Assembly: GCA_031263265.1 (NCBI GenBank)
Contig: JAISGE010000177.1
Span: forward strand, 1 to 26,700
From: Treponema sp.
GTDB lineage: Bacteria > Spirochaetota > Spirochaetia > Treponematales > Breznakiellaceae
Direction of reading: 5' to 3'
Length of the DNA: 26,700 nt
Shown: positions 14,254 through 22,486 of the stretch, in pieces
Layout: each line of letters starts with the position of its first letter
How positions within the stretch are numbered: position 1 is the stretch's first letter
Program-made: the position numbers and the translations under genes
The notes under the pieces: model-generated
Seen by the model: the letters and a program-made list of their open reading frames with translations, nothing else
Told to the model about the DNA's origin: nothing
The model's database searches: none

Positions 14254-14700
14254 TCATGCATCAACAGCACCACCGCCTGTTGCTTGCTCAATCTTTACCT
14301 TAGCAGAAGCAGACAACGCGTTGATCTTAAAAATGAGTTTTTTGGTAAATTTCCCATCCCCCAATATCTTCACCGGTACAGACCCTTTAATCAAGCCCTT
14401 TTGCTTCAGGGTAGCTACATCCACGGTTTCTCCGTCATGATAACGCCCCTCTAGTTCCCCAAGGTTTACCACCTGAAATTCCTTTTTAAAGGGATAGTTA
14501 GAAAAACCCCGTTGCGCAAGCCGCCGATAGAGGGGCATCTGCCCCCCTTCAAATCCCACATAAGTCTTACCACCGGATCGGGCTTTCTGTCCCTTAGTAC
14601 CTTTCCCCGCAGTAGTTCCCCGTCCAGAACCTTGGCCACGGCCAATGATCCGTTTTCGTTTATGCGCCCCTTGAGGAGCATGTAAGTTAAAATCCTGCAT
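14254..14700 (-). CDS. rplO: 50S ribosomal protein L15
   Basis: The product has 148 residues. The basic Gly-rich N-terminal extension (RKRIIGRGQGSGRGTTAGKG, then KGQKARSGG) and GFEGGQMPLYRRLAQRGF are characteristic. It binds 23S rRNA late in assembly. The ATG overlaps the stop of rpmD (TAATG). Confidence 0.97.
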   Translation of the reverse strand: MQDFNLHAPQGAHKRKRIIGRGQGSGRGTTAGKGTKGQKARSGGKTYVGFEGGQMPLYRRLAQRGFSNYPFKKEFQVVNLGELEGRYHDGETVDVATLKQKGLIKGSVPVKILGDGKFTKKLIFKINALSASAKVKIEQATGGGAVDA

Positions 14701-14885
14701 TATGTGAGTTCCTCCACCGAAACTAAGTGGGATACCGCTTTAACCATCCCCAAAACCGCAGGACTTGCTTCCTGTTCCACCTTTGACCCAATCTTGCGTA
14801 AACCCAAAGAACGAACCGTAGCCCGCTGTTTGGGAAGGGCTCCTATAGTACTGCGAACCAGTCGTATGATAATCCGCTGTGCCAT
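14700..14885 (-). CDS. rpmD: 50S ribosomal protein L30
   Basis: The start chosen gives MAQRIIIRLVRSTIGALPKQ, a typical L30 beginning, and a product of 61 residues; a longer frame would run into rpsE. The block TVRSLGLRKIGSKVEQE is the family core. The gene overlaps rplO by one base and follows the rpsE stop by one base, so translation is tightly coupled. The start is served by Gly-rich codons at the end of rpsE (GTGGGGG). Confidence 0.95.
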   Translation of the reverse strand: MAQRIIIRLVRSTIGALPKQRATVRSLGLRKIGSKVEQEASPAVLGMVKAVSHLVSVEELT

Positions 14886-14886
14886 A

Positions 14887-15408
14887 TTACCCCCACAGTT
14901 CCTTGAGAGATTTACCCCGGTTTTTGGCAATGGTTTTTGCATCCATCATCTTACTGATACAGTCAAAAGTAGCCTTGAGTACATTGTACTGACTTGAAGC
15001 GCCAATAGACTTACTCAAGACATCGGTTACGCCTCCGGCTTCCATAATCGCCCGCACCGGCCCGCCGGCAATGATCCCCGTACCGGAACAAGCAGGTTTC
15101 AACAGTACCTTGGAAGCCTTGAATACTCCCTGAATTTCATGGGGAATGGTTCCGTTTTTAATTGGCAAAGGTACCAAATTCCGTTTGGCCTTCTCCACAC
15201 TCTTTCGGATGGCTTCAGAAACATCATTAGCCTTGCCAAAACCATAGCCCACCTTGCCCTTACGATCCCCAATAACGGTCAAGGCTGAAAATGAAAAGCG
15301 GCGCCCCCCTTTGACTACCTTAGCGGTCCGGTTGAGCTTTACGAGCTTTTCAATAAATTCCTTATCTTTTTCCTGGAAGTTTCTATCCCTATCCCGTGTA
15401 TGTTCCAT
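14887..15408 (-). CDS. rpsE: 30S ribosomal protein S5
   Basis: The product has 173 residues. The double-stranded-RNA-like domain is seen in KVVKGGRRFSFSALTVIGDR (about 34-53) and GKVGYGFGKANDVSEAIRK. The C-terminal fold includes GTGIIAGGPVRAIMEAGGV. S5 helps with decoding accuracy and mRNA unwinding. The charged N-terminal leader (EHTRDRDRNFQEKDKEFIEK) is normal. GGGGG about five bases before the ATG acts as the ribosome site. Confidence 0.97.
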   Translation of the reverse strand: MEHTRDRDRNFQEKDKEFIEKLVKLNRTAKVVKGGRRFSFSALTVIGDRKGKVGYGFGKANDVSEAIRKSVEKAKRNLVPLPIKNGTIPHEIQGVFKASKVLLKPACSGTGIIAGGPVRAIMEAGGVTDVLSKSIGASSQYNVLKATFDCISKMMDAKTIAKNRGKSLKELWG

Positions 15409-15419
15409 GCTGCCCCCTG

Positions 15420-15782
15420 CTAGAACTGAATCCCGGCTTTCCGGGCTCCATCGGCCATGGCTTTTACGCAGCCATGATATAAATACCCATTTCTGTCAAA
15501 AACAACCTGCTTGATGTTCCGCTCCAGCAGCCGTTTTCCCATAATTTCCCCTAACTGAGCGGCCCCTTCCACGGTTGGCTTGATGTTCCGCAACTCCTGC
15601 TCCAGGGTCGAAGCAGAAGCCAAAGTATGCCCCTTGCTATCATCAATGATTTGAATGTACAAAGCCCGGTTGCTTCGGGTAACACTCATACGAGGCCGTT
15701 CCGGTGTACCGGAAATAACCTTACGTATATGGGTCTTTCTTTTAATCCGCTTCCTGTCTTTTTCAAGCATTTTTTGCCACAT
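15420..15782 (-). CDS. rplR: 50S ribosomal protein L18
   Basis: The product has 120 residues; it binds 5S rRNA. Motifs are RKTHIRKVISGTPERPRMSV (about 15-34), RSNRALYIQIIDDSKGHTLA, and VVFDRNGYLYHGCVKAMADG near the end. ATG 15782 and an internal ATG four codons later are both possible. The first is taken because it leaves only nine bases after rplF. Confidence 0.95.
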   Translation of the reverse strand: MWQKMLEKDRKRIKRKTHIRKVISGTPERPRMSVTRSNRALYIQIIDDSKGHTLASASTLEQELRNIKPTVEGAAQLGEIMGKRLLERNIKQVVFDRNGYLYHGCVKAMADGARKAGIQF

Positions 15783-15791
15783 ACTTATACC

Positions 15792-16331
15792 CTATTTAAC
15801 ACCGGACTTACCGGTTTTCCGTCTAATTTGTTCATTTTCATACCGGATTCCCTTCCCCTTATACGGTTCAGGGAGACGAAGCTTACGAATCTCCGAGGCG
15901 AATTCGCCTACCTGCTGCTTATCAATGCCGCTTATGACCAGCTTCCCGCCTGCCTCACTAGCCACGGTAATACCTTCGGGGATGCCTACCAAGATGTCAT
16001 TTGAAAACCCTAAACTCATGGATAAGCGTTTCCCCTGCACCTCTGCCCGGTAACCTACCCCGGTGATAATCAGCACCCGCGTAAACCCGGTAGATACGCC
16101 TATCACCATATTGTTAAGTAAATTACGGTAAAGTCCATGAAAGGCCTTGGTTTGTTTTTCTTCATTAGCCCGGGTAACTAGGATCTGATCCTGCTCAGGG
16201 GTGAACGTGATAACAGAATGGTATGGTTGACTCAGTTTTCCCTTAGGGCCTTCTACGGTCATAACCGCATCTTGGAAGCTTACCTTTACCCCTTGGGGAA
16301 TCTTAACCGGAATTTTTCCGATACGTGACAT
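15792..16331 (-). CDS. rplF: 50S ribosomal protein L6
   Basis: The product has 179 residues starting MSRIGKIPVKIPQGVKVSF. The two L6 repeats are visible, with VTRANEEKQTKAFHGLYRNL at the end of the first. The C-terminal signature is PEPYKGKGIRYENEQIRRK. L6 lies near the elongation-factor site. AGGAAG before the ATG fixes the start. Confidence 0.97.
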   Translation of the reverse strand: MSRIGKIPVKIPQGVKVSFQDAVMTVEGPKGKLSQPYHSVITFTPEQDQILVTRANEEKQTKAFHGLYRNLLNNMVIGVSTGFTRVLIITGVGYRAEVQGKRLSMSLGFSNDILVGIPEGITVASEAGGKLVISGIDKQQVGEFASEIRKLRLPEPYKGKGIRYENEQIRRKTGKSGVK

Positions 16332-16341
16332 ATACTTCCTC

Positions 16342-16740
16342 TTACCAGACGGTACAGATAACCTCTCCGCCTACTTTTTTTTCAGCGGCCTTTTTTCCAG
16401 TGGTAACGCCCATCGACGTAGACACGATCAACGTACCATATCCATTAAAAACCCGGGGCATGTTTTTATACCCCGTATACACTCGACGGCCCGGCTTGGA
16501 AACCTTTTCAATGCCATGGATGATAGGTCCGGTTTGTTCGTCGTATTTAAGAAACACCCTGATGACACTGATACCATCTTGATTTGTTTTTTTAAAATTT
16601 TTGATATACCCTTCGATCTTCAAGATCTTCACGATTTCAAGTTTCAACTTGGAGGCAGGGATATCAACCTTTTCATGTTTCGCCATTCCGGCATTCCGGA
16701 TCTTGGTTAACATATCCGCCACGGGATCAGAAATGCTCAT
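16342..16740 (-). CDS. rpsH: 30S ribosomal protein S8
   Basis: The start is the ATG giving MSISDPVADMLTKIRNA, because AAGGAGG stands five bases upstream of it; an upstream in-frame ATG would place the start inside rpsN. The product has 132 residues. The C-terminal S8 signature appears as STSMGVTTGKKAAEKKVGGE. S8 is a primary 16S rRNA binder and, in Escherichia coli, the repressor of the spc operon. Confidence 0.97.
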   Translation of the reverse strand: MSISDPVADMLTKIRNAGMAKHEKVDIPASKLKLEIVKILKIEGYIKNFKKTNQDGISVIRVFLKYDEQTGPIIHGIEKVSKPGRRVYTGYKNMPRVFNGYGTLIVSTSMGVTTGKKAAEKKVGGEVICTVW

Positions 16741-16754
16741 CCTTTCCTCCTTAA

Positions 16755-16940
16755 TTACCAACTAGATTTAGTGACGCCCGGTATCAGCCCTTCACTCGCA
16801 AGTTTGCGGAAACAAAGGCGGCACATCTCAAATTTTCGGAGGTATCCCCTGGCCCGTCCACAGATCCGGCAACGGTTTACCTTTCTTGTCTTATATTTAG
16901 GCGTCCGGAGCGCCTTTATGATCATCGCTTTTCTTGCCAT
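16755..16940 (-). CDS. rpsN: 30S ribosomal protein S14, zinc-binding type
   Basis: The start gives MARKAMIIKALRTPKYKTRK and a product of 61 residues, the short type Z form. The zinc site is CRIC (about 24-27) and CRLC (about 40-43). GGGAGG just upstream supports this start over a longer reading that would enter rplE. The gene lies between rplE and rpsH as usual. Confidence 0.96.
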   Translation of the reverse strand: MARKAMIIKALRTPKYKTRKVNRCRICGRARGYLRKFEMCRLCFRKLASEGLIPGVTKSSW

Positions 16941-16950
16941 ACTACCTCCC

Positions 16951-17517
16951 TTACTTTCTAAAGGGCATACCGAACTTGGCGAGGAAAGCCTTGGCCTCCG
17001 CATCAGTTCGCGCCGTCGTTACGATGGCGATATTGAGTCCGGCTACCCGTTCAATTTTATCAAAATCAATTTCCGGGAAAATAATCTGCTCGGTGATACC
17101 GAGGGAGTAGTTTCCATGACCATCAAAGGCGTTCTGATTGACCCCTCGAAAGTCCTTAACCCGGGGAAGAGCCACATTCACGAGTCTATCTAAAAATTCA
17201 TACATCATAGCTCCCCGTAAGGTAACCTTAACTCCTATTTCTTGTCCTTCCCGAATCTTAAAATTAGCAATGCTCTTACGAGCCTTAGTCTTAACCGCCT
17301 TCTGTCCGGTAATTAGGGTAAGATCATCCACTGCGGCATCCAAGAGTTTCTTGTTTTGTAGAGCCTCCCCAACCCCCATACTGACGATGATCTTTTCCAG
17401 CCGCGGAGTCTGCATGGTAGAGGTATAAGTAAATTCCTTGAACAATGCAGGAGCAACCTGCTCTTTGTATAGTTTTTTGAGCCGTGGTTCACGACCCTTA
17501 GTCTCAACGACTTTCAT
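16951..17517 (-). CDS. rplE: 50S ribosomal protein L5
   Basis: The start giving MKVVETKGREPRLKKLYKEQ is chosen; it overlaps the rplX stop (TAATG) and gives 188 residues. Family motifs are TPRLEKIIVSMGVGEA (about 37-52), GQKAVKTKARKSIANFKIRE, RGAMMYEFLDRLVNVALPRV, and GNYSLGITEQIIFPEIDFD. L5 holds 5S rRNA and contacts S13. Confidence 0.96.
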   Translation of the reverse strand: MKVVETKGREPRLKKLYKEQVAPALFKEFTYTSTMQTPRLEKIIVSMGVGEALQNKKLLDAAVDDLTLITGQKAVKTKARKSIANFKIREGQEIGVKVTLRGAMMYEFLDRLVNVALPRVKDFRGVNQNAFDGHGNYSLGITEQIIFPEIDFDKIERVAGLNIAIVTTARTDAEAKAFLAKFGMPFRK

Positions 17518-17843
17518 TACAACGCCTCTCCGCATTTTCGACAGATCCGGGTCTTCGTATCCCCGTCCAGCTTAAACCCTATCCGGGTAGGTCCGCATCT
17601 TTTACATACGATCTGCACATTGGAACTGTGGATCGCAGCCTCTATCTCAAAAATCCCCCCCCGATCTTGCTGATTACGGCGCTTTTTCGCTTTTTTGACG
17701 ATATTGGCACCTTCCACAACGACTCGGTCCTTGTCGCGGAGGATCTTCAATATCCGCCCCCGCTTACCCTTGTCCTTGCCTGCAATGATCTGGACGGTAT
17801 CTTCTTTCTTTACTTTAAATTTATGTTGCGTAACCGCTCCCAT
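17517..17843 (-). CDS. rplX: 50S ribosomal protein L24
   Basis: The product has 108 residues. The KOW motif is at about 15-40 (EDTVQIIAGKDKGKRGRILK), followed by VVVEGANIVKKAKK. The C-terminus has a CKRCG and CRKCG pair, a zinc-ribbon-like end found in many bacterial L24s. L24 starts 50S assembly. AAGGAG lies seven bases upstream of the ATG. A 62-base spacer with nothing notable separates it from rplN. Confidence 0.97.
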   Translation of the reverse strand: MGAVTQHKFKVKKEDTVQIIAGKDKGKRGRILKILRDKDRVVVEGANIVKKAKKRRNQQDRGGIFEIEAAIHSSNVQIVCKRCGPTRIGFKLDGDTKTRICRKCGEAL

Positions 17844-17905
17844 ACCGCCGCTCCTTAATTCTGTGTACAGCCTTGAGCCATACCTATCACCATTTCCTTA
17901 AGGTC

Positions 17906-18274
17906 CTAGAGCACCTCAGGGGCGAGGGATACAATCTTCATATAATCCTTCTCCCGTAATTCCCGAGCAACCGGGCCAAAAATGCGCTTTCCCTTAGGAT
18001 TCAACGTTGCATCAATAATAACACAGGCGTTATCGTCAAAGCGAATATACGTACCATCAGGACGCCGATATTCCTTATGGGTCCTCACGACCACCGCCTT
18101 TTCAACAGAACCCTTTTTTATATTCGATGTCGGTAAAGCATCCTTGACCGCCACCACAATAATATCCCCAATACTTGCATATTTCCGCTTAGAACCGCCC
18201 AGAACCTTAATACACTGAACAATCTTAGCGCCTGAATTATCCGCCACATTCAGGAAAGTCTCTACCTGAATCAT
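17906..18274 (-). CDS. rplN: 50S ribosomal protein L14
   Basis: The product has 122 residues, the standard length, starting MIQVETFLNVADNSGAKIVQ. The signature GDIIVVAVKDALPTSNIKKG is present, and the C-terminus is FMKIVSLAPEVL-like (YMKIVSLAPEVL). It sits at the subunit interface with L19. GGAG is nine bases before the ATG. Confidence 0.97.
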   Translation of the reverse strand: MIQVETFLNVADNSGAKIVQCIKVLGGSKRKYASIGDIIVVAVKDALPTSNIKKGSVEKAVVVRTHKEYRRPDGTYIRFDDNACVIIDATLNPKGKRIFGPVARELREKDYMKIVSLAPEVL

Positions 18275-18326
18275 TTTCTTTTACTCCATAGCTTTATGCT
18301 TACCTGCCCCGGCCGGCAAGCCATTA

Positions 18327-18346
18327 AATAGGAAACGATCCCTATT
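18327..18346. other. hairpin over the rpsQ stop codon
   Basis: AATAGG (18327-18332) and CCTATT (18341-18346) are six perfect pairs around an eight-base loop, and the second arm includes the rpsQ stop codon. It lies in the 67-base rpsQ-rplN spacer. It may tune coupling between S17 and L14 synthesis, or be chance. Confidence 0.25.
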
Positions 18347-18614
18347 GTGCGCGTTCTACGATCGCCGCCAATTTCCAACATTTTTCTTTGCTGATAGGCC
18401 GACATTCCACTACTCGGACCCGATCTCCGCTCTTCGCCTCATTGGCCTCATCATGAGCCTTTACCTTTTTGATCCGCCTCACATACTTCTTATACAGAGG
18501 ATGCAAAGTCGTGGTTTCCACCGCTACTACGATGGTCTTATTCATCTTGTCGCTTTTAACAAACCCCACAAACTCTTTTTTCCCCTTGTTAGCCTTAACA
18601 AGCTGTTCTGCCAC
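18342..18614 (-). CDS. rpsQ: 30S ribosomal protein S17
   Basis: The product has 90 residues. The OB-fold core reads EFVGFVKSDKMNKTIVVAVE, then HPLYKKYVRRIKKVKAHDEA and GDRVRVVECRPISKEKCWKL. It is a primary 16S rRNA binder. The start codon is GTG with GAGGAG about seven bases upstream. Confidence 0.97.
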   Translation of the reverse strand: MAEQLVKANKGKKEFVGFVKSDKMNKTIVVAVETTTLHPLYKKYVRRIKKVKAHDEANEAKSGDRVRVVECRPISKEKCWKLAAIVERAQ

Positions 18615-18661
18615 TGTATTCTCCTCATTCTCCCAAAACCGTAATGATCACGCCAAAACCC

Positions 18662-18862
18662 TTATTCCACCTTCGACGTTAGTTCGTGTTGCCGGATCAA
18701 GGTATTAAGCCGAGCAATCTGCCGACGCAAAGTACGCTTTTGAAGCGGGTTATCCACATGACCAATCACACTCTGAAACCGGAATTCCATATATTTCTTA
18801 TTAAGCTCTTCCCGTTTTACCTTAAGTTCAGGGAATGTCAGATTCTTAAACGAATTTTTCAT
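18662..18862 (-). CDS. rpmC: 50S ribosomal protein L29
   Basis: The product has 66 residues forming two long helices. The family core is EFRFQSVIGHVDNPLQKRTL and the following RRQIARLNTLIRQHE. It lies near the peptide exit and helps trigger-factor binding. GAGGG precedes the ATG. It lies between rplP (17-base spacer) and rpsQ (47 bases). Confidence 0.95.
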   Translation of the reverse strand: MKNSFKNLTFPELKVKREELNKKYMEFRFQSVIGHVDNPLQKRTLRRQIARLNTLIRQHELTSKVE

Positions 18863-18879
18863 TGGTTTCCCTCTATTCC

Positions 18880-19305
18880 TTATGCGCCCAGTTCAAAATC
18901 AGCCCGAGCAACAAATCGGGTTTTTATCGGGAGCTTAGAACCGGCCAGGGTCATGGCTTCTTGGGCGATTGATTTTTCAATACCCCCCAATTCAAACATC
19001 ACCGTTCCCGGTTTTACCACTGCAACCCAGTATTCCGGTGCACCCTTACCTTTACCCATACGGGTTTCAGCAGGTTTCTTTGAATAGGGTTTATCCGGGA
19101 AAATACGAATCCAAATCTTCCCTCCCCGCCGTATATGACGATTCAAGGCAATACGGGCAGCTTCAATCTGCCGGTTGGTAATCCACATCCGACTCATGGC
19201 AACCAACGCATAGTCCCCAAAAACCACCCGATTCCCCCGGGTAGCATTCCCCGGCATCGTACCCCGTTGTACCTTACGAAATTTAACACGCTTAGGACTC
19301 AACAT
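18880..19305 (-). CDS. rplP: 50S ribosomal protein L16
   Basis: The product has 141 residues starting MLSPKRVKFRKVQRG. Family motifs are VFGDYALVAMSRMWITNRQI (about 28-47), RRGGKIWIRIFPDKPYSKKP, and MGKGKGAPEYWVAVVKPG. L16 shapes the tRNA A site. AGGAG is seven bases before the ATG, and the gene begins two bases after rpsC. Confidence 0.97.
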   Translation of the reverse strand: MLSPKRVKFRKVQRGTMPGNATRGNRVVFGDYALVAMSRMWITNRQIEAARIALNRHIRRGGKIWIRIFPDKPYSKKPAETRMGKGKGAPEYWVAVVKPGTVMFELGGIEKSIAQEAMTLAGSKLPIKTRFVARADFELGA

Positions 19306-19307
19306 AC

Positions 19308-20012
19308 TTAACTCCTCGCAGGAACCCGTTCCCGGCGTTTACGAACCAGGGCACCAGCATCTTCCTTTTGTTCTTTACCGTATTTCATACCGTTGTAGAC
19401 CCATACCTTGACACCAATCGCCCCAAAAGTGGTATGAGCCTCTGCAAATCCATAATCAATATCCGCCCGCAAGGTATGTAAAGGGATCCGACCCTCTTTA
19501 GCCTCCTCGGTACGAGACATTTCCGCCCCCCCCAGACGGCCTGAAAGCCGCACCTTGACCCCTTGGGCATTACCTTTCTTGATGGCATTACTGATGGCCT
19601 GCTTCATGGTCCGCCTAAAAGAAGACCGGGCTAAAAGCTGCCGGGCAATGTTTTGGGCGATAATCTGGGCGTTATTATCTGCATTACGTACTTCTTTGAT
19701 CTTAATCTGAATTTTTTTACTGACATACTTCTGCAGCTCCACCCCAATTTTCTCAATATTCGCCCCTTTAGCACCAATAATGACCCCAGGACGTGCAGTA
19801 TGAATGGTAATGGTAATACGTTGCGGATGCCGAATAATCTCCAATTCAGCAATATCCGCGCCCTTGGTTTCAGGCAAACCCATGATACGTTTACGTAACT
19901 GTATATCCTCATGAAGGGTGTTGGCATACTCTTTAGGGCCTACATACCACCTCGAACCCCAGGTTTTATTGATACCAATACGCAGTCCAATCGGATTAAC
20001 TTTTTGTCCCAC
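19308..20012 (-). CDS. rpsC: 30S ribosomal protein S3
   Basis: The start is placed at GTG, giving (M)GQKVNPIGLRIGINKTW, the usual S3 beginning. An in-frame ATG ten codons earlier would overlap rplV and add residues not typical of S3. The product has 234 residues. The KH domain is visible (RPGVIIGAKGANIEKIGVEL), then RRTMKQAISNAIKKGNAQGV and GRLGGAEMSRTE. S3 guards mRNA entry. GGCGGGG at the end of rplV serves as the ribosome site. Confidence 0.96.
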   Translation of the reverse strand: MGQKVNPIGLRIGINKTWGSRWYVGPKEYANTLHEDIQLRKRIMGLPETKGADIAELEIIRHPQRITITIHTARPGVIIGAKGANIEKIGVELQKYVSKKIQIKIKEVRNADNNAQIIAQNIARQLLARSSFRRTMKQAISNAIKKGNAQGVKVRLSGRLGGAEMSRTEEAKEGRIPLHTLRADIDYGFAEAHTTFGAIGVKVWVYNGMKYGKEQKEDAGALVRKRRERVPARS

Positions 20013-20013
20013 T

Positions 20014-20376
20014 TTAATTCCCCGCCTTTTTGGTTTCATCAATAACCACGGTAATATGACACATCCGTTTGAGAAGCATATCCGCTCTGCCCCGAGCCCG
20101 GAACCATATCCGCTTCATCCGAGGACCTTCATCAATCAATACTTCTTTAACGTATAACATATCTTCCTCAAGGCCCTTGTTTTGACCCAAGGCATTTGAA
20201 GCAGCGGATTTTACGGTTTTTCGAATAAGCCGTGCACCCTTGTGAGGCATATTTTCCAGTAAAGCTATAGCCTCCGGGTAAGGCCGTCGGCGTATCAGAT
20301 TTGCCACCGGTCGAATCTTAAAAGGTGAAGCAATAAGGTACTTGGTTACCGCCTTATAGCCATGCTTTGTTTCCAT
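20014..20376 (-). CDS. rplV: 50S ribosomal protein L22
   Basis: The product has 120 residues. Core motifs: SPFKIRPVANLIRRRPYPEA (about 17-36), AASNALGQNKGLEEDMLYVK, and the tunnel loop and C-terminus GPRMKRIWFRARGRADMLLK. L22 lines the peptide exit tunnel. AGGAAGG precedes the ATG. It is one base from the rpsC GTG. Confidence 0.97.
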   Translation of the reverse strand: METKHGYKAVTKYLIASPFKIRPVANLIRRRPYPEAIALLENMPHKGARLIRKTVKSAASNALGQNKGLEEDMLYVKEVLIDEGPRMKRIWFRARGRADMLLKRMCHITVVIDETKKAGN

Positions 20377-20387
20377 ATACCTTCCTA

Positions 20388-20666
20388 CTATTTAGCGGCT
20401 TTCTTGTCTGAACCTGCATGTCCCCGGAAAATCCGGGTAGGGGCAAATTCGCCAAGTTTATGACCGACCAGATTTTCCGTAATGTATACGGGAATCCAGG
20501 TTTTACCGTTATAGACAGAAATGGTTCCCCCCACCATTTCGGGAATAATGGTGGAACAGCGAGAATAGGTCTTAATCATCTTCCTATCCCGCACTTTACT
20601 CATTTCTAATACCTTTTTATAAAGACTCTTCTCTATGAAGGGTCCTTTCTTAATGGACCTTGACAC
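20388..20666 (-). CDS. rpsS: 30S ribosomal protein S19
   Basis: The product has 92 residues starting MSRSIKKGPFIEKSLYKKVL, with the family block TISVYNGKTWIPVYITENLV and GHKLGEFAPTRIFRGHAG. It is in the 30S head with S13. The start codon is GTG with AGGAG about eight bases upstream, overlapping the end of rplB's spacer. Confidence 0.97.
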   Translation of the reverse strand: MSRSIKKGPFIEKSLYKKVLEMSKVRDRKMIKTYSRCSTIIPEMVGGTISVYNGKTWIPVYITENLVGHKLGEFAPTRIFRGHAGSDKKAAK

Positions 20667-20675
20667 CCTACGCTC

Positions 20676-21506
20676 CTATTTCTTTTTCCTACGGCTTACA
20701 ATAAACCGAGACGACGGTTTATGTTTACTCCGAGTCTTATACCCCTTCGTCGGCTGTCCCCAAGGGCTTACCGGGTGAATACCTTTGTTCTTTCCTTCAC
20801 CACCTCCGTGCGGGTGATCCACTGGATTCATAACCATACCCCGTACGGTTGGCCGTACCCCAAGCCACCGCTTTCGTCCGGCCTTACCGAATTGGGTATT
20901 CATGTGATCTTCATTTCCTACGGTACCGATGGTGGCATAACATTTTTTGAAAACCATGCGCATCTCCCCTGAAGGGAGCTTCAAGGTAACGTAATCCCCT
21001 TCTTTGGCAGCAATCAACGCGCTCGTCCCTGCACTCCGGGCCATCTGACCACCTTTACCCAACGTAAGTTCAACATTATGCACGGTAAATCCCAGAGGTA
21101 TATTTTCTAAAGGCAAGGCATTGCCAATCTCAATCGGTGATCCAGGACCGCTGCGGATCTGCGTATTACATACGAGACCCTTGGGAGCAATAATATACCG
21201 CTTTTCCCCATCAGCATAGACAATCAAGGCAATATTAGAACTGCGATTAGGATCATATTCAATCGTGGTAACCTTCCCCGGCACGCCTATCTTATCCCGC
21301 TTAAAATCAATAGTCCGATACAGGCGCTTATGCCCTCCCCCCTTATGGCGTACACTGATACGGCCCTGGGTATCCCGACCCGCTCGTTCTGCCCGTCCTG
21401 AAGTAAGGGATTTTTCAGGCTGAATATGCTTAGAAAGTCCAGAATAATCCAAACTGATCCACTGCCGCATCCCCGCAGTTATCGGCTTATATGTTTTTAT
21501 CCCCAT
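20676..21506 (-). CDS. rplB: 50S ribosomal protein L2
   Basis: The product has 276 residues, the usual size. It begins MGIKTYKPITAGMRQW and contains GRISVRHKGGGHKRLYRTID, then the RNA-binding and transpeptidation-region motif GMVMNPVDHPHGGGEGKNKG (about 220-240), with the conserved His. L2 is a main organiser of 23S rRNA and the subunit bridge. GAGGG is about 11 bases before the ATG. Confidence 0.97.
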   Translation of the reverse strand: MGIKTYKPITAGMRQWISLDYSGLSKHIQPEKSLTSGRAERAGRDTQGRISVRHKGGGHKRLYRTIDFKRDKIGVPGKVTTIEYDPNRSSNIALIVYADGEKRYIIAPKGLVCNTQIRSGPGSPIEIGNALPLENIPLGFTVHNVELTLGKGGQMARSAGTSALIAAKEGDYVTLKLPSGEMRMVFKKCYATIGTVGNEDHMNTQFGKAGRKRWLGVRPTVRGMVMNPVDHPHGGGEGKNKGIHPVSPWGQPTKGYKTRSKHKPSSRFIVSRRKKK

Positions 21507-21509
21507 AAT

Positions 21510-21809
21510 CTATATACCCTCAAACAGACTTATCTTTTCGTCCCTGGGCAACTTGACAATAGCTTTCTTCCAGGAAGAGGTATAACCAGACCTATAGCGC
21601 TGTCGCTTCGGTTTACCTCCTACCACCATAACAGTACAAGAAATTGGATGTACCTTAAACAAGATACGAACCGCTTCTTTTATCTGAATCTTTGTTGCCG
21701 CCGGATCCACCCGAAACACGTATTTCCCTTCTTCCCGCATGATATTGGTCTTTTCTGAAAGCACCGGTTCAATCAAGACCTTTTCTGGAATTATTGTTCC
21801 CTGAATCAT
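21510..21809 (-). CDS. rplW: 50S ribosomal protein L23
   Basis: The product has 99 residues, with VLIEPVLSEKTNIMREEGKY and YVFRVDPAATKIQIKEAVRI as the family core, and GGKPKRQRYRSGYTSSWKKA as the loop. L23 is at the tunnel exit and binds trigger factor and SRP. Its ATG overlaps the rplD stop (ATGA), with GAGGGG in rplD as ribosome site. Its N-terminus is about ten residues longer than many L23s. Confidence 0.96.
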   Translation of the reverse strand: MIQGTIIPEKVLIEPVLSEKTNIMREEGKYVFRVDPAATKIQIKEAVRILFKVHPISCTVMVVGGKPKRQRYRSGYTSSWKKAIVKLPRDEKISLFEGI

Positions 21810-22459
21810 TCGTTCCCCTCTCCCGGTTCAATACCCCCCGGGCTATAAAAGGCATTCAAATTTTTAGCCGCGGTTTCCAAAAGTAAAACCCGACGACCAT
21901 AAAACAGGTCATGGGCCCGCAGTCGATTATAGGAGAGAAACCTGAGCCATGGTATATTGGCCCCTGCCCGCTTTACCAGGGAATCATCATCTTTCAGAAT
22001 AATAACCGTCCGTTCGCCAGGACCAAAACAGGCAAGAAGTCCTGCCAATTCCTTGGTTTTTCCTGAAGCTATCGAAAAATCTTCAATTATTTTCAACGTA
22101 TCGCTTTGTACCTTTAAGCTCAAAATACTCTTCAAGGCAAGTCGTTTTGCTTTTTTAGGAATAGTATAGGAAAAATCCCGTGGTTTAGGGCCAAATACCG
22201 TACCCCCTCCTGCAATTACCGGAGACTTCTTATCACCTCGCCGCGCTCGGCCAGTTCCCTTCTGCTTATAGGGCTTGGCATTAGAACCATGAATCTCTCC
22301 CCGATCCTTAGTACTCGCCGTTCCCAATCGTTTATTGGCAAGCTCATTATGTATAGCATACCAGATGACATCTTCATTTACCGGAAGACCAAATACGGCG
22401 TCGTCCAATTCGATACTCCGGAGCTCCTTACCTTCAATAGAATACACTGTCCGATTCAT
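21806..22459 (-). CDS. rplD: 50S ribosomal protein L4
   Basis: The product has 217 residues. The internal loop reaching the exit tunnel is clear (SNAKPYKQKGTGRARRGDKK and GGGTVFGPKPRDFSYTIPKK). In Escherichia coli L4 also represses the S10 operon through the leader. Here no long leader precedes rpsJ, but hairpins exist in the tuf-rpsJ and rpsJ-rplC gaps. GAGGT seven bases upstream supports the ATG. Confidence 0.97.
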   Translation of the reverse strand: MNRTVYSIEGKELRSIELDDAVFGLPVNEDVIWYAIHNELANKRLGTASTKDRGEIHGSNAKPYKQKGTGRARRGDKKSPVIAGGGTVFGPKPRDFSYTIPKKAKRLALKSILSLKVQSDTLKIIEDFSIASGKTKELAGLLACFGPGERTVIILKDDDSLVKRAGANIPWLRFLSYNRLRAHDLFYGRRVLLLETAAKNLNAFYSPGGIEPGEGNE

Positions 22460-22486
22460 TAGATACCTCGCTTTCCTTGCCCGCCG